A DNA stretch of 64,000 nucleotides, taken from assembly GCF_020921035.1 (NCBI RefSeq), contig NC_063150.1, positions 8,928,001-8,992,000 on the forward strand, given 5' to 3'. Source of the DNA: Rhodamnia argentea. Taxonomy: Eukaryota; Streptophyta; Magnoliopsida; Myrtales; Myrtaceae. The translations under genes were made by a program, and so were the position numbers. The notes under the pieces are model-generated. The model worked only from the letters and a program-made list of their open reading frames with translations, searched no databases and was not told the DNA's origin. Positions 41,020 through 52,948 of this stretch are shown piece by piece. The stretch's first letter is position 1; each line of letters opens with the position of its first letter.

Positions 41020-43925
41020 CTAACCAAAAGCAGCAAGAGCCTCCAGCAAGGAGGCAGCAAATTGCATTTGGGTCTCCTCATCTACGGTGAAGAAGAGAGG
41101 CACATGGACAAAGAGGGATTTGATTCTGTTTTCCTCTGCAAAGCGAAGGGAATGATAATAGATGTAGTTGCACACAAATCTACCGGCATCATCGGAAATC
41201 ATGAAGTCATAACCCTTCCTTGACAGGGCCTTTGCTATCTCCTGAATGGGTAGAGAGGTCTGCACGAAGTAGAACAACACAAAAGCATTCCATGTCAAAT
41301 ACATGACATTAAATGATCCCAGTATTCACACAGCAGGATACTTGAAGCAAAAATTAATATCATAACCTCAGCTTTAAAGATTAGATACTGCAGCAGTGTG
41401 AGTAGGAAAATGAAAAAGAATACTAGAAAAGAATCATCATGAAGTCCAAATGATCCACAATCATTAATAATACATCTGACAAGAAGAATTGCTATCCATT
41501 CAACGGAAAACTGCCATTCGAACTTGAGGGCAACTTCTGTCAAACTAAGGCAGTTAAGTATGAATAAGTGCGACCAACTAGTTGATCACAAACGAGAATG
41601 CTTCACTCGATATGCCTCACTCGATATGCCGCCACCAGGAAAAAGAAATAGAGCTAGAAATGAGGATAACCTAGAAAAAGTTGACTTCACACTAGCAAAG
41701 GACATTTGTTAGGTGGTTCTGGATATAATGAAAAGACGACCTTCAGAGGCTCCTGAGAAGACACAACTTCATGACAAGAACATGGGTTAGGTAAAGGAAA
41801 ATTTAAAACACCCAAGCCCAAAGAACTTAAGGGAAGATCTTCATTGTTTGGCTCTTATTGAAGACAAGCCATCTAAATAGAGAGCGATTGTGCAAGAAAA
41901 TCTATGTAGTGGACCCACTCAGCAGGAAAACACTTGCTGTCACTGTTGCAATACAATTAAGAATCACCACATGCAAGGGAACTTTCAATTTTTAGCTTAA
42001 CTTGATAGCAAAGCTAGCTGGAAGAATCAACATGAAGGTGAATCCAAGAACACCAACAGCCATTAGTCAACCATACACTATTTGCAATCATTGTTTGCAT
42101 TTTTTTCCATACGAAGAAGCTATTTCCTGAACTTTTTTGTCTAGTCATATTTCATGGAGTATTAACCAAACTGAATGTTCACCAACTTGCTTTTTGAATT
42201 TTCCGTCGATGCAATATCTTACTATTAGAACTCAATTTTAATGATTTTGTGTCCATTAACTTTAAATGTCCATGCCCTTTAAACCAGCAAAAAATAAGCA
42301 TATATTGAACTTGATTCTTAAGTTACTGATTTTGTGTTCATTAACTTTAAATGTCCATGTCCTTTAAACCAGCAAAAAATTAGCATATATTGAACTTGAT
42401 TCTTAAGTTAATGATTGCAGAGTAACAGACCCAGAAGAAACAGGAGGAGGTACAATATTATCTTTTTAATGGCTAAGCAAGATCATTAGTCAAAGGCTTC
42501 TTCGAAACCTTAGTCTGAATAGATGTTTGAAAAGATACAGTCCGGTCGAGTCGCTTCAGCAAACAGCTCACACTATGCTCAGTAAATGACAGCGTAAACG
42601 GTTCCCATCCGCAAGAACTCAGGAAACTCTTGAACAAGAAATAATCTAAAGCAAGAAACATAGGAACGCGAGTGCTATGAAGATATAATGGAAAATCATA
42701 ACAGTTGGAATTAGGGAAGCTCCCAAGGTAGAACACACCACCCTGCCAAACTTTGTATAGGTTTCTTCAAGATGAAACTAGTATGGATGATTCATAATTA
42801 GGTAAACACAGAGGAATACAAAAACCCACAAGAGACTCCTTAAGTACAAAGTAGACAAGAGTAGTTGATTGTTGGGAGAACATTACATCTATGCAGAGAC
42901 ATGACAACAAATGCAGGAAAGGATTTGGATGTTTAATACCATCAAAGAAACCAAAATGACCCCATGAGTTATTTCGGGCACATATCACAGAATCGGCAAC
43001 GAACAGTATGCAAATATATGCTCCAATTTGTTTCAATCACAAAAACACATCCTGCTACCGAGTCATAAATTACATGCATCTTCTCTATTTCAATAGAAGA
43101 ACTAAGAACATACATCCATGCTAAAAGTACAGAAATTGCAGCTGACTAACTTCAGTCCAACATAAACAAAGAAGGAACCAAAAAACAAAAAGAGAAGAAA
43201 ATCAGCTCTACCTCACGTGTTTGAGAAATATCACCGTCTGCAGGGATAATGGGGACTTTCTGCAAATTATAAAGAATCAGAAGGCGTTGAACAAACAGTA
43301 TAACTTATGAAGGACGAACCCTAACAAAACATAGGCACAAAAGAAGGAAAGCGTTATGTGTATACACCTGAGGCTTCCATCCCATCTCATCCGGACAGCG
43401 AAAAGTAGCTTCATTGACAGCTTGATGCTCAATAGCAAATTTTGTGGCACCACTATTGACCCCAAAATGTACCTGAAGATCGATATCAGAGAATGTATGT
43501 TGACAACACACAATCATTTAAGTTCTGAAGATTCCACTAATGCGACTCGGCAAAGGCTGGGATGGGATGTGTTGTGAAATAGTGTTGTTGATAAATGATC
43601 ATGGAAGACCAAAAAGAAATTAAAACAGACAAGGTATTTCGCGGGTGAAGCAACTCACCAAGATAACTCGTCTCGAATTTGTTAGTTCGGAATCATTTTC
43701 CTCTAAGGCCGATTGTAAAATCTTATAGAGAGGAGCCACTGCCCCCTGTCCAGCTGTCTCGAGAATGCTGCAACTTCCAAGAGTCAATCCTTTTGGCATA
43801 CCCCTTTTATTCATATACTCTCTTAGATTGCTCACAATTGTCTCTGTTGGGTTCTCAGGAACCCCATGGAACTTCTTAAAACCAGTTATGTGAATTGTCA
43901 CAGCTGGAGGCCCTTCCGAACCCAT
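41020..43925 (-). CDS. PCP: Pyroglutamyl-peptidase I (pyrrolidone-carboxylate peptidase)
   Basis: Exons in transcript order 43925-43659, 43472-43368, 43259-43212 and 41259-41020 give 219 residues. All are phase 0 and open. The enzyme removes N-terminal pyroglutamate from peptides (C15 cysteine peptidase, cytosolic; no targeting sequence seen). The catalytic triad is visible: Glu104 (FAIEHQAVNEA), Cys170 (AGRFVCNYIYYHS) and His192 (SLFVHVP). The N-terminal substrate pocket TGFKKFHGVPENPTE fits the family. The third intron is long (about 1.95 kb) and carries an 85-bp tandem duplication. The 5' leader probably extends toward 44850, where a (GA)n tract lies. Size and residues are normal, so activity is expected. 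Confidence 0.94.
42243..42412. repeat. 85-bp tandem duplication inside an intron of the peptidase gene
   Basis: Two copies, 42243-42327 and 42328-42412, start gattttgtgt.cattaac and differ at only a few positions. They contain aaaccagcaaaaaat and gcatatattgaacttgattc. The high identity suggests a recent duplication. Confidence 0.8.
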
Positions 43926-44817
43926 TTTCTTGCAACTGAATTATAAATTAACAATTCGTTATCGCGTCGAGATAGAAGCTCACCTTCAAACACCTGTTTT
44001 GGATGGAAGATACCATTAGTAGACTATCACTTCAGCAGATACAATCTCAGATAGAAAATGACGCTAAAAACGCGCTCCATCCTATACTTTTGCCCGATTT
44101 ATTTAGACTATAATGAAGCACCAGTCAAGCACTTCCTTGAAAAGTAGTTGATCGCAAATTCAAGTGACAAAAAGATCTCGCAATAATCTGTCTAAAACTC
44201 GCGCGCCATGAGATTACAGCATAGCTGCAAGACATGGCGTGCCAACTCTAAGTCCAGCTGCAAAGTCTATCAATTAACGGGCAAAGTCAATGATGGTGTT
44301 CAATCTAGCACTATCTCAATATAGTCTACTAGAAGCTCTGTTGATACACTGATTCAGTAACTGTCATCAGCGGGAAACCCAGGAAATGTATGAGAGCAAC
44401 ACACCCAACTATCACCTCGAGACAACAGAAAGAGAAGACCTATTTGGAGCATAAATTGATTAAATTGACGGACCACGCCAGAAACAGAGAGAATCGTCAA
44501 AAAGCTATCTTTCTTCCGACCAACATGAACCCCAAAACTTATCGGTCCAATCAGAGTCCTGACAGATCGAACCCAATCGCCCGTCGCCCTTCGCTGATGA
44601 CCCAAATGATCGGGCAAGCTCAAACCGCGAGACCCACCTCAAAAATTTCAAGACTTGAGACGACTATCCCTATAAGGATTGAAAAGTTAAACAGCAAAGA
44701 TAAGAACAACGAGAACCTGTAACCTTCAGGCCAAGGAGAGAATGATTGAATTGAAAAGGCCGGTCTCTATCTTATCAGAGAGCGAAGATGGTTTTCAACT
44801 CTGGAAACCGAGACGGA

Positions 44818-44842
44818 AAGAGAGAGAGAGAGAGAGAGAGAG
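44818..44842. repeat. (GA)n microsatellite
   Basis: Uninterrupted AG run (CT on the peptidase's strand), probably in the promoter or leader of the pyroglutamyl-peptidase. Confidence 0.9.
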
Positions 44843-46376
44843 GGGATTCAGCACAAGAAACAAAGAAAAATCGGAGACGGATGCTATCCTAATACAAGGA
44901 ACGTGCCGCTGGTGGGTCACTGTCAAAAGGACGAAGAAGAGCGTCTTGTTTTTGTGTTTGTTCTGGTATGGAATGGACCCATCGTTCGGGTTTGCGAAGG
45001 CGTGGCGTCGATTTCTCTTACAAATCTGTCTACATTTTCTTAAAAAATTGTCGTTCTAGCGCTGTACACCTTCTTCCATCAAAATGGTGTTTTAAATTCT
45101 CCTCTTCGAAGAATGATCAGATGAAATATCAAGGGAAAATGGTAACCACAAAAAAAGAAAAATGAATTATTTTCGAGCATCCAAAAAGAATCCGTTCTAG
45201 TAAAATCGCTTTGAAAATCGATTCTATATAGGTTCTTGGATTCTTATCTCTATTGTTCGATTAAAAAGTTGTGATTTTTAATGTGGCAATTGTGCAGGTT
45301 AGAAGAAGTTTGTGCCGTGTGGTTGGCGTGCAATCATTTCAATAAGAATTAGCAAACATGAATTGAAACATAGCCTTCAACTTTTCCTTTCTCTTTTCTC
45401 CTTCTTCTGGTTCAAAAGCTTTTAATAAAATGTACGAGCCCACCCAACATGATTATTGATGATTGATAGACCGACTTTTGTTAGGTGATTAGGAGAAAAT
45501 CTATTAAGCCACTTCTTTATACCAGTGCATTGTTGCTTTTTTAGAGGTTATCTTTTAGTAATTTTTAAATATGAAGTGACCATGTGGTAGAAACTTCGTT
45601 GAAATAGGTGTGAATGTTAACAAGATGGCTTAAGAGAACCAGAAAGGGCCGAACTTTGGAATTTCTTGCCCACAGAAAAATCTTGCTCGAGACGTAGATT
45701 TGTTGAAGTTGAAAGGAGGTGACATCCTAAATTGGTTTGTTTCTTGTAATGATATTGATCTTTGAAATCCACATATTCGGTTTCAGATTGGTACTCTTAA
45801 AAACCGACTAGGTTTTAAATTCTTGATCCGAGATCTATCCATTTCGAGACCCGTCACTTCTACCGATTCTCGACAACCGACCCTAAGAACAATATTGAGC
45901 TATGAGCATGATTAAAGTGAATGGATATGGACCATATTTGAAGTGAATTAAAGGAAAATGGGAGCCAATTTTACAAGAAAGGTGAGATCTTCGTGATCAA
46001 TGTTTGTATCTTGCTGTGATTTGAGATAAGCTCAAGTGGTTTTATTGAATTTATATGTGAATAATGGAGAAGGCAGAGTGGGATAAAACCCACTTATACA
46101 AGCTAAGTATGATAACAACACTTTGACTTAACAGATTATGACAATCAACAAAAGGAAATTCAACACCTCCGACCGATAGCCGGTATCCATTCCAAAACCA
46201 TGGCCACAACCCGCAGGATCACAGTCAGGTCCGACCCACGGATTCCTCCTTTCACTTCGAGGCTTGAGCAATCTGCGAATTACCGAAGGAAAAAAAAAAA
46301 ACAGGGTGAGGAACCCTTTTTTCTTGAAAAATTTGTCAACTTTCCTTTGTCCGAAATACAAACACGACAGAAAGGC

Positions 46377-46849
46377 TCAAGCTTTAATCAGACCATCTGA
46401 TGTAGATGTCATTTTGACTCCACTCGGAATCTTCAATGGCGGGACCGATAGCTTCACTCTCGACCGTGAGTTCTTTCTCTCCGATACATGTTTCCCATTA
46501 TCTACTTTGTGCAACCGTAGCTCTACTATGAAGATGGAAAATTTTACAAGTCGCGTTGCTTCTTCTTTATGATGCTCAAATGGGTGTGCTTTAGGATCAA
46601 TAACAAGTGGCTGCAAGCGAGTAAATCTTTCTAGAAGAGGACATATCTGTAGTTCAGATTTTGGAACTTTTTGAGTAGTTTCAGAGAACCCACATGAGCA
46701 GATCGGATGATAGGCATGAGCTTGCCAATACATGTAGAGATTTTGAGCAATCTGGGATAGAATTTCAGTCTTAAGTAGTGCTGGTGAATGCATCATTTCA
46801 TATGCTTTGTCTGCCACAAGAACTCCCTGATTTTGAAAAGAGATGAAAT
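46377..46849 (-). other. Unrecognised coding-like exon (possible gene remnant)
   Basis: An open frame of about 146 codons on the minus strand ends at 46377. It is preceded by a good acceptor (aaaatcag before ggagttcttg near 46840). Its composition is protein-like, with phrases such as YWQAHAYHPICSCGF, LERFTRLQPLVIDPKAHP and EEATRLVKFSI. I do not recognise the family. No upstream exon was found, so it may be the last exon of a broken gene or a remnant. A GC-unremarkable neighbourhood gives no further clue. Confidence 0.35.
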
Positions 46850-47910
46850 GCGTGTTACCGGTGTGCTAACAATGGATTGAACAGGACAGGATTAATTGAG
46901 TCAACGTTGGCATTTAATAGCTATACTATGCATATATCATAATATCTGCATCAATTAGACAACTATTTGTAGTTGTTTTCAGCAAATCAATGGAATTCTA
47001 GGCTGTAAAAAGCTGATGAACCTAATGAATTTGCTTAGGACAAATAACATTGTGTTACTAAATAGGAAGATGCTTTTAAAGAAATGGATTTTGTGCTTGG
47101 CTAGCAAGTTTGTATGGTTATCACTAGGAGTTGATTCCTGAAGATATCGGAACAATAGAGCAGAGGAATGTTCTCGGACATGTGAACTGAGTATCTATTC
47201 ATGGTGCTTTTAGGTTCCGAAAATTTTCCTGCATGCAATTTTCATCGGCATTGTATTATATATGGAGGTGCTACAAGTCTCTGCAAAAGATTTTGTGGTC
47301 CAAAACTGTGCATACTCCAGAGGTTGAAGCTTCAGCCAGGACCTGCAAAAATTGGTACAGTAAACAAATTTGGAGGTATAAAAGATCAAGAGAAAGATTG
47401 AGGTGCAGATCCTTTTCAATCAGCCTTGACACCTGAAGAAGTATCCACATTAAAATTGCATGATGGTAAGCCGTAACGCGGTGAATCCTATTTTTCTAGC
47501 CTATTGATTGATTGGATGAATTATACTAGAACTATGGTCAGCAATTTATTTTCTTTCATGATTTGAAGTTTGAACTACTGCATTGTAATTGAACTTCTTG
47601 GGTTACCTTTTAAGATGTTGGTGACTAGGCAACTCACAGATTTCACTGGAGAAGCAGCTCATGACAGCTTACAGCCCGAGGGAACTTCTTTACAGTATGT
47701 TAAGCCTCCTCCTGACAAGAGCGTGGCCGCTTCGGCAAAATCCATTTCATCCCTGCAACAAGTGTCTTCCTGCAGCTTCTCTGTAAAGGGTGATGGAGAA
47801 TCATCACTCTGCATTGCAGTTATAGTAGCTACAGGTGAGCTGGCAAAGAGAAAGATTTTTCCAGCGCTCTATAGTGGCTTCCTTCCTGAGGTATAATGCT
47901 GTTTGAGAGA

Positions 47911-48208
47911 TTGGTGCACTTAAGTCGGTATCTATCATGGTGAAAATCCATATGGCTTTTGTTGTTGTCAACTCTTCTTAGCGGGAAGAGCTTTGCTTTT
48001 GTCCTCTTTCTGTTCATTTTTTTTTTTTGTGTCAGTAACAACTGTATCTTTGTTCATTAATTGGTGCACTTAAGTCGGTATTTATCATGGTGAAACTCCA
48101 TAAGGCTTTGTCGTCGTCAACTCTTCGTAGCAGGAAGAGGTTTGCTTTTGTCCTCTGTATGTTCATTTTTTGTGTGTCACTAACGACTATATCTTTGTTC
48201 ATTCATTA
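47911..48208. repeat. 150-bp tandem duplication in an intron of the G6PDH pseudogene
   Basis: Copies start ttggtgcacttaagtcggta at 47911 and at 48061 and run through tcatggtgaaa, tttgcttttgtcctct and tatctttgttcatt. They differ by scattered substitutions and a T-run length change. Confidence 0.8.
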
Positions 48209-50574
48209 GTTATTCTACTTTTCTCAAGTCTCTGATTTTGTATGTCATTTATTCTTCAGCTATTTATTACATATTGGCTGTCACACAAAAGAGGAATCAA
48301 AAAGATGTTCTTGGTGATAAAATACAAATGAGATTCCTCTATCTGTTCAAGTGGATTGTTGCCTGCTTTAACTAGACCACCTTATAGGAAAGTAGGGTAT
48401 AATAAGACCCTTTTGTGAGCAGAATTGAATGAAGTTGTAACTCTAAAGTTCTTTTGTTTTCCGTGCATACAGAACGTCTATATTGTTGGTTATTCAAGAA
48501 CAAATTTGACAGATGAAGACCTGAGATCGATGATATCTTCAACTTTGACTTGCCGAATTGATCATCAGTATGGCACTTTAACCTTGCAATGCAAATTTTT
48601 ACTTCTTGTTCCTGTTAAGAAAGTTTGTTTATAGGATGACATTCCTGACAAAATTCGAGCTGATCTCTTGATTAGAGCTTTCTCAAAATTACTTAGGAGG
48701 CTCATTGTTCGCTGGTTTCAAACTGTCCTGATAGTTTTTTAAGCCACCATCAGAATCCCTCCAATAGTACGGGAGAGATTCGACTTTTCTCAAAAGACAT
48801 ACAGTGTTTTTCTATCTCAATCAGGGCTGCAAATCCAGTAATATCTTATAAAGATTAGGTTACTCTTACCATGGTTGTTACATTTCAGTTTTTCCTCGTA
48901 AGCTATTGTGGTCTGGATCCTTCACTGACCGTCATTGCATGTATGCATACTGTTCTAGGCAAAACTGTGCAGAGAAGATGGAAAGTTTCCTTGGAAAAAC
49001 ATTTTATCTTATGACGGATATGACAACAAAGAAGGGATGTCAAAACTTGATGCCAGGATGGAGCTGCTTGAGGTAAAGTTGGATAGTGTAGTCTTTTGGA
49101 CTTCTTCATGTTCTTATGGACCTCATTTTACTTTGGTTATGTAAATTCACTTTCTTTGACATTTATTTAACAGCTTATCTACCTCAGGGGAACTCTGAAG
49201 CAAACAGGATATTTTGTCTGTCTGTGCCACACGAAGCACTAGTAGATGTCACATTAACCCTTGCAAACTATGCCCAAACCCAGAAAGGCTGGAATCACTG
49301 AAAAACCATTTGGTTTTGATGCACCATCTTCTAATCGGCTGTCGCAGTTTCTTCTTTCTAAGTATGAGGAGAATCAAATATACAGGTACTGATTACATTC
49401 ATCTTCTATTGCAGATATGTGCATTGTATTCCTTATAGTGAGAATGCAAGGAAAGGTTTTCCTATTATGAACTTTGATCAGTTTATGTTGTTTTAGGATC
49501 GATCATCTCTTAGGAAGGAACTTAATTGAGAATCTTACAGTTTTAAGGTCCTCCAATCTAGTATTCGAGCCGTTCTGGAGCCGAAAATACATACATCATG
49601 TACAGGTAATATATAGTTTTCTCCATTTGCTTCATACATTGAAATTTCTTGGGATGTGGCCATGCGCTAGAAGTAGTCATATGCCATCGAATGACTTTGC
49701 AGGTCATCTTATCTGAAGATTCAGTTGTGGCAGCAGGAAAGTATGTAATGATCGTTGTATGTTAGACTTGAATATGTAGGTCCCTAGTAACTTTCACCCT
49801 TGTGCAGGTACTTTGAGGGTTATGGGATGATCCGCGACATTGTACTCAGTCATATCCTTCAGATGGTAGCATTGTTTGCCATGGAACCCCCAGTAAGTCT
49901 TGATGGTGAGGATATTCGAAATGAAAAGGTACATTGGCAGATTTGCATGCTATCCACCTAATAAGAGCCATCTGTACATGCTGATTTAGGATCTTCTTGT
50001 CCAGGTCAAGGTTCTGAGATCAATACGGAGGTTAGAGCTCAATGGTGCGATTCTTGGTCAATACATAACTACTTCTGGAATGTTGATCTATACCTGAATG
50101 ATTGGACACCGACGTTCTTTGCTGCCGCACTTTTTATCGATAATTCAAGATGGGATGGTGTGCCCTTCATGGTCAGGACTGGCATGGGAGTGATCAAGTA
50201 CAGTTCAGACTCATTCATAGTTGCTTTGTAGTGATTGACTTTTCTTTCTACGCAGTGGAATTAGAGACGAACCTTCATCGCTTAAAGGTTTGTGAACTTT
50301 GCTTTTTTCGTATTTCTGTAATGTTGGTCCATCATTCTACACCTCAGTGATATATTTGCTGTGACGATCCATGTTTTGCAGGGTGGAGATACGCATACAG
50401 TTCCATCATGTTCCCGGATTTCAACGAAATCTTTCAATTTCTTATTTTACTATGTTCAACTCTATGTATTCCTCTATGGTCAAGGGTTCATGATTACCTT
50501 ATTCCACTTAAATCATTTACTTGTAACTATTCAATATCCTCATAAAAATGGGAGGGGCTGATTGAGATTGTTTA

Positions 50575-51125
50575 AGCAATTCACGTAATCGTTGGTCTCT
50601 ATCGATTGAAAGGCAGGGCGGTATAGCCCCCAATCAAGGGAGTGCATATTTGATTCCATCCATAAATGGATTTTCTAACCTATGAATTCGAGTCTCAATA
50701 AGTATTGGAGTTCTTACTTGGGAGTGGTGAAGGGAGAGCCCCAATTGGTAGAAAAGAATATCGAAATGCTTCCATTTGTCTCATACACTATGGGGATGGT
50801 AAGAAGAGATATGTTTTACATTCTAGAGGGTCTATAATTGGAGATACCATTGTTTCTGGTATAGAAGTTTCTATAAAAATGGGAAATGCCTTACCTTTGA
50901 ATGCGTTTTGAACTATTGATTTACGTAATTGGAAGTAACCAATTAGGTTTACGATGAAACCTAGAAATCGATCAATTCGACGGAGTTTTATACGTATACG
51001 AGTTTGGGGGGCAGGCCAAAATTGAAGTAAATCATATGGAACATTTTCTTCGGCATCCAGGGGCGATCTCGTAGTTCCTATGGGGTGCAGACGATGGGTT
51101 GGTCCATGTATTTTCTTTCTTGGGT
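50575..51125. other. Plastid-derived DNA (rpl2 pieces) inserted in the G6PDH pseudogene
   Basis: About 50721-50754 encodes [10 protein letters not shown], from the C-terminal part of plastid ribosomal protein L2 (second exon). It is joined directly to 50755-50892, which encodes [21 protein letters not shown] and KMGNALPL from the end of the first exon. That in turn runs into the start of the rpl2 group II intron (tttgaactattgatttacgtaattgg). So the order is exon 2 piece, exon 1 piece, intron start: a rearranged plastid fragment in nuclear DNA. The flanking 50575-50720 and 50985-51125 look foreign too, but I could not assign them. Substitutions (KKRY, SRGS, GIEVSI) show it is no longer functional. 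Confidence 0.75.
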
Positions 51126-51646
51126 ATATCTGGGGCATAATCTAGACCTCGCCACTATTGACGACTTACCTGATGAAGTCATCCTACTCAAAGTGAACAA
51201 TAAGATGCCTGGGTTGGGAATGCACTTAGATGCTTCTGAACTCAATTTGTCTTACAAGGACAAGCAAGTCCTGGATACAAGATCTCTCCACACTGTACCA
51301 TTCTAGTTCACTTCATGATGATGGTTTTGGCATGGATCGTGTTAGGTATAACGTTGAGGTGCCCGATTCATAGGAGCATCTTCTCCTCCATATATGGAGG
51401 CAACCATCTGTTCGTGAGGAGCGACGAGCTTGCGGCCGCGTGGAATACACGCAATCCGGTTCTACAAGAGGTAGACCAGAGGAATATTGCGCCGGAGATG
51501 TACGAATTGGGCAGCCGAGGTCCCGTCGGAGCTTACTATCTTTGGGCCAAACACGGGGTTCGGGGGTCGACGACTAGTGAGCTTATCCATCCCAGAGGTG
51601 CCCAACAAGAGAAGAGGGTAAAAAAGAAAGAGATGCCCTCTTGTTG

Positions 51647-52948
51647 ATGTATATGATCAAATGTGAACCCTGCGGAAGTTGCAGCTTCAGTAAAAATTAA
51701 CAAGTACCCACGTTTGGGCAGATACTGTTGAAGTTTGTTTGAAAAGCAAATAAAATATTACATTTTTTTGCATTCCACGTAGGATGAAAGGTAGAGAGCA
51801 ATTTACTTTATTAGTTCAAAGGCTGATATAGTCTTTTAAAGAAAGAAATGAGCAAATGGGTTATACCCCATTATACTCGCGTGTGATTACGCGATTATTA
51901 GATGCATTTTGCACACTTGCATTGGCTCTATTCAACAATTATATTTTATTATTTATTATTTCGAAATTATTATTATAAAAATAAATTTCGTGACTCTTTG
52001 GAACAGTGCGACTGTTCATGGACATAAGACACTCTTACATCTTTTGGAAGGTTTATGTCTGTTGAGATATAACTATAAAGCTGGCACTCTTGTAACCTTT
52101 GGAGTGTTTATGTATGTTTGGAAATAACTAACATGAAAAGGTGTGATTGGATGTACAGTTTTGAACATGAAGATGTACGTCCGAACTATCCGTTATTGGA
52201 CACGAAGAGTTGCAATTTTTTTAAATAATAAAAAGACTGCTTTGAACAATGAAAAAGTGCATGAGAATTAATACTTTTTCGAATGCGAAAAAATATGTTC
52301 TTTTCTCATTATATATTCAATTATTCTGCTCATTGTTCTCTTCTGCTAATTTCAATTTTCTTCTTTTCCAAATAAGAAAAATACAGCCTTCGTTTCCAAT
52401 TGTTTTTTAGAAAGTTCTCGAGGAAGTATTAGAATTGCTATTTAATATTTTCGCTTGAGACTCTATTGTATTCTAAAGGATTTTTACCGGTAACCATTAG
52501 CAATAATATGGGATAAATAATTCTTTAAAAAAAATTTCTATCACGTCTCAAGAGTCGGATTCTTTTATTCATTCCATTCGATCGTGTTTTTCCAACATAC
52601 ACGAGGGAATGAAGCTGGTTTGACCCAAAGTGAACGGAGGAAGTGAAGTGCAGACCAAAGAGGCCAGGTCAGTCAACGGTTTGACCGCATTTATCACTTG
52701 GCGACGTCACTCCATTGCAGGAGTGCTTACGTCACGGGCAGTGACGAAGGGAAAGTTGGTCTTTTCTTGCTACTGCCACGGGCAGTGCGAATTTACCACG
52801 GAACTCTCGGTTCCCACGCGTCAACGATCCACTTTGCCATGGTCTTTTTCGTTTTTTCACAACCTTCGCATGGCCTCGTAGCCCTATATCAAGGAGTCAA
52901 GCTTTCCATACATATTTCACAGCTACGTTACAGTGAAAGAGAGAATCC
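51647..52948. other. Spacer between the G6PDH pseudogene and NIMIN
   Basis: AT-rich spacer to about 52600. An imperfect duplication with a period near 64 lies around 52023-52140 (cactcttacatcttttgga... and cactcttgtaacctttgga...). The last 330 bp is the NIMIN promoter described separately. No gene is supported. Confidence 0.45.
52620..52746 (+). promoter_or_regulatory. NIMIN promoter cluster: W-boxes and three TGACG (as-1-type) motifs
   Basis: W-box cores TTGAC(C): 52620-52625, on the minus strand 52672-52676, and 52681-52686. TGACG cores: minus strand 52705-52709 and 52730-52734, plus strand 52742-52746. The last two are 12 bp apart, the as-1 arrangement bound by TGA factors. A TATA-like tatatcaa sits near 52886, about 60 bp before the ATG at 52949. 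Known: NIMIN genes are salicylic-acid-induced through TGA/NPR1 and WRKY factors. Confidence 0.6.

Larger units (their letters stand above)
43926..47619. other. Spacer between the peptidase and the G6PDH pseudogene
   Basis: Upstream flank and probable leader of the peptidase to about 44850, with a (GA)n tract at 44818-44842. Between 44900 and 46370 no coding signal is recognised. An unassigned minus-strand coding-like exon is at 46377-46849. The remainder up to 47619 is AT-rich with no gene supported. Confidence 0.4.
47620..51646 (+). pseudogene. G6PD4: Decayed plastid-type glucose-6-phosphate dehydrogenase (G6PD4-like)
   Basis: Exon-like pieces in the right order encode most of a plastid G6PDH. 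Examples are [195 protein letters not shown] and GPVGAYYLWAKHG. The family oxidises glucose-6-phosphate with NADP in the oxidative pentose phosphate pathway. Signs of decay: the NADP motif reads VATGELA with the first Gly lost and a short deletion after FPAL; a frameshift/stop near 49300 before EKPFGF; another frame break near 50080; and plastid DNA replacing an exon region at 50575-51125. A 150-bp tandem duplication lies in an intron. Not expected to be functional. Confidence 0.8.

Noticed and set aside
47620-51646. Functional chloroplast G6PDH gene
   Set aside because: Frameshifts near 49300 and 50080, a deleted NADP-motif glycine, and plastid DNA in place of coding sequence cannot be bridged by plausible splicing.
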